Source of the DNA: Verrucomicrobiales bacterium
GTDB taxonomy: Bacteria; Verrucomicrobiota; Verrucomicrobiia; Verrucomicrobiales; DEV007
Assembly: GCA_023253615.1 (NCBI GenBank)
Contig: JALRFZ010000535.1
Coordinates: 1 to 5,956 of the forward strand
DNA length: 5,956 bases
Direction: 5' to 3'
Under the pieces are notes generated by a model. The model was not told the DNA's origin, searched no databases, and saw nothing but the letters and a program-made list of their open reading frames with translations. This document shows positions 5,120-5,956 of this stretch, piece after piece. The position numbers and the translations under genes are program-made. Each line of letters starts with the position of its first letter. Within the stretch, counting starts at the first letter, position 1.

Positions 5120-5956
5120 ATGAAACGACTCCTGCTCCTCCTCCTGGCCGGTCTCTCCTCCGCGGTCGCACCCGCCTCCGCCGCGACGCCGAATATCCTC
5201 CTCATCACCGCCGACGACCTGCGTCCCGAGCTCGGCTGTTACGGCTCGCCCGCCCTCACGCCGCATCTCGACGCCCTCGCCGCGCGCGGCACCACCTTCA
5301 CCCGCGCCTATTGCCAGCAGGCCGTCTGCAATCCCTCGCGCTCGAGCATGCTCACGGGACTGCGCCCCGGCACCCTCGGCCTCTATGTGAACGGCACCCA
5401 CTTCCGCGAGCTGCGGCCAGACGTCACCACCCTGCCGCTCTGGTTCAAGGATCACGGCTACACCACCCGCTGCGCCGGCAAACTCTTCCACAACTGGAAC
5501 ACCAAGGAAAAAGGTGACCCTCGCTCGTGGTCCGCGCCCGAGTTCCTCCACTACGCCAACCACGGCGATGACGTGCCGATGATCGACGGTCCCCTCCCCG
5601 AGAACCACGCCAAACACAGCGAGGGACTCCGCAAATACGGCTCCGTCGGCATGTGCGAAGCCTACGACGTGCCCGACGAGGCCTACTACGACGGCCGTGT
5701 GGCCGCCGAGGCGGTGCGTGTGCTCGGGGAGCTCGCCACCGCGGGCACACCGTTCTTCCTCGCGGTCGGCTTCTGGAAGCCGCACGCACCCTTCACGGCG
5801 CCGAAGCGCTACTGGGATCTCTACGACCGGGACCGCCTCCCCGTGCTCGACCCGCGGCGGCCCGCCGGCGCCCCGGAGATCGCGTTCCACGACGGCCGCG
5901 AGGTCCTCGGGCCACCCGACCGGCGGCGGCCGCTCCCGCCCGAGGCGGTGGCGGAG
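5120..5956 (+). CDS. Secreted sulfatase, iduronate-2-sulfatase-like, C-terminus outside window
   Basis: The first 279 codons of a secreted sulfatase, open to the right edge. The signal peptide has KR at 2-3, a run of leucines and probable cleavage after ASA at 21. NILLITADDLRPELGCYG at 25-42 contains the metal-binding Asp32 and Asp33 and the DDLRPELG wording typical of iduronate-2-sulfatase-like enzymes (SulfAtlas S1_7-type, by memory). CNPSR at 70-74 with SSMLTG is the formylglycine signature, so Cys70 must be modified. GKLFHNWN at 120-127 gives the active-site Lys121 and His124. DPRSWSAPE at 133-141 and FFLAVGFWKPHAPFTAPKRYW at 212-232 (Lys220, His222) are further subfamily hallmarks. The later Asp-His metal ligands and the C-terminal subdomain are expected beyond 5956. 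The ATG at 5120 is supported by the signal peptide directly after it; only a G-rich stretch precedes it. It is transcribed away from the other genes. It likely desulfates an uronate-type or related sugar, but bacterial relatives act on many substrates. Confidence 0.95.
   Translation, partial: MKRLLLLLLAGLSSAVAPASAATPNILLITADDLRPELGCYGSPALTPHLDALAARGTTFTRAYCQQAVCNPSRSSMLTGLRPGTLGLYVNGTHFRELRPDVTTLPLWFKDHGYTTRCAGKLFHNWNTKEKGDPRSWSAPEFLHYANHGDDVPMIDGPLPENHAKHSEGLRKYGSVGMCEAYDVPDEAYYDGRVAAEAVRVLGELATAGTPFFLAVGFWKPHAPFTAPKRYWDLYDRDRLPVLDPRRPAGAPEIAFHDGREVLGPPDRRRPLPPEAVAE

Noticed and set aside
5033..5890. Minus-strand open frame of 285 codons opposite the right-hand sulfatase
   Set aside because: It has a Gly/Glu/Arg/Val-rich composition without motifs; the plus strand carries a complete sulfatase signature and signal peptide over the same bases.
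1..5956. CRISPR arrays, tRNA or rRNA genes, transposases, toxin-antitoxin pairs or phage genes
   Set aside because: I saw no regularly spaced repeats, RNA-gene signatures or mobile-element proteins on either strand.

Overview
The window is GC-rich DNA with strong G/C preference at third codon positions. It carries an accessory locus of exported hydrolases. The content (two secreted formylglycine-type sulfatases of different subfamilies, two secreted alpha/beta-hydrolases, a Gfo/Idh/MocA oxidoreductase and a thioredoxin-like protein) and the weak or absent Shine-Dalgarno sequences suggest a member of the Planctomycetes-Verrucomicrobia-Chlamydiae group, most likely a Verrucomicrobium. This is inference from gene content and family resemblance; the window has no rRNA or phylogenetic marker gene.

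Layout: six genes run leftward on the minus strand. In transcription order they are a thioredoxin-like protein (4937-4566), a Gfo/Idh/MocA oxidoreductase (4447-3374), an HGGGW-type secreted esterase (3303-2419), a second secreted alpha/beta-hydrolase (2404-1592), an unrecognised 400-residue protein (1534-332) and the start of an arylsulfatase-like sulfatase (262-1, cut by the window edge). Gaps are 118, 70, 14, 57 and 69 bases, so they could form one transcription unit. On the plus strand, divergent from the thioredoxin gene, is the first 279 codons of an iduronate-2-sulfatase-like protein (5120-5956, cut by the right edge). The 182-base divergent gap contains a very AT-rich stretch (about 5022-5053) with a good sigma70-like promoter facing the minus-strand genes.

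Working model (inference): the secreted sulfatases and esterases remove sulfate and acyl groups from a decorated polysaccharide or glycoside outside the cytoplasm, and the NAD(P)-dependent oxidoreductase acts on a released sugar or polyol inside the cell. No glycoside hydrolase, transporter, regulator or sulfatase-maturing enzyme is present here.

Points deserving a second look are an in-frame hydrophobic anchor upstream of the thioredoxin domain with no usable start codon, the unrecognised two-part 400-residue protein, and inverted repeats in two of the intergenic gaps. I found no mobile element, CRISPR array, tRNA or rRNA, and no convincing case for a wholly new system.
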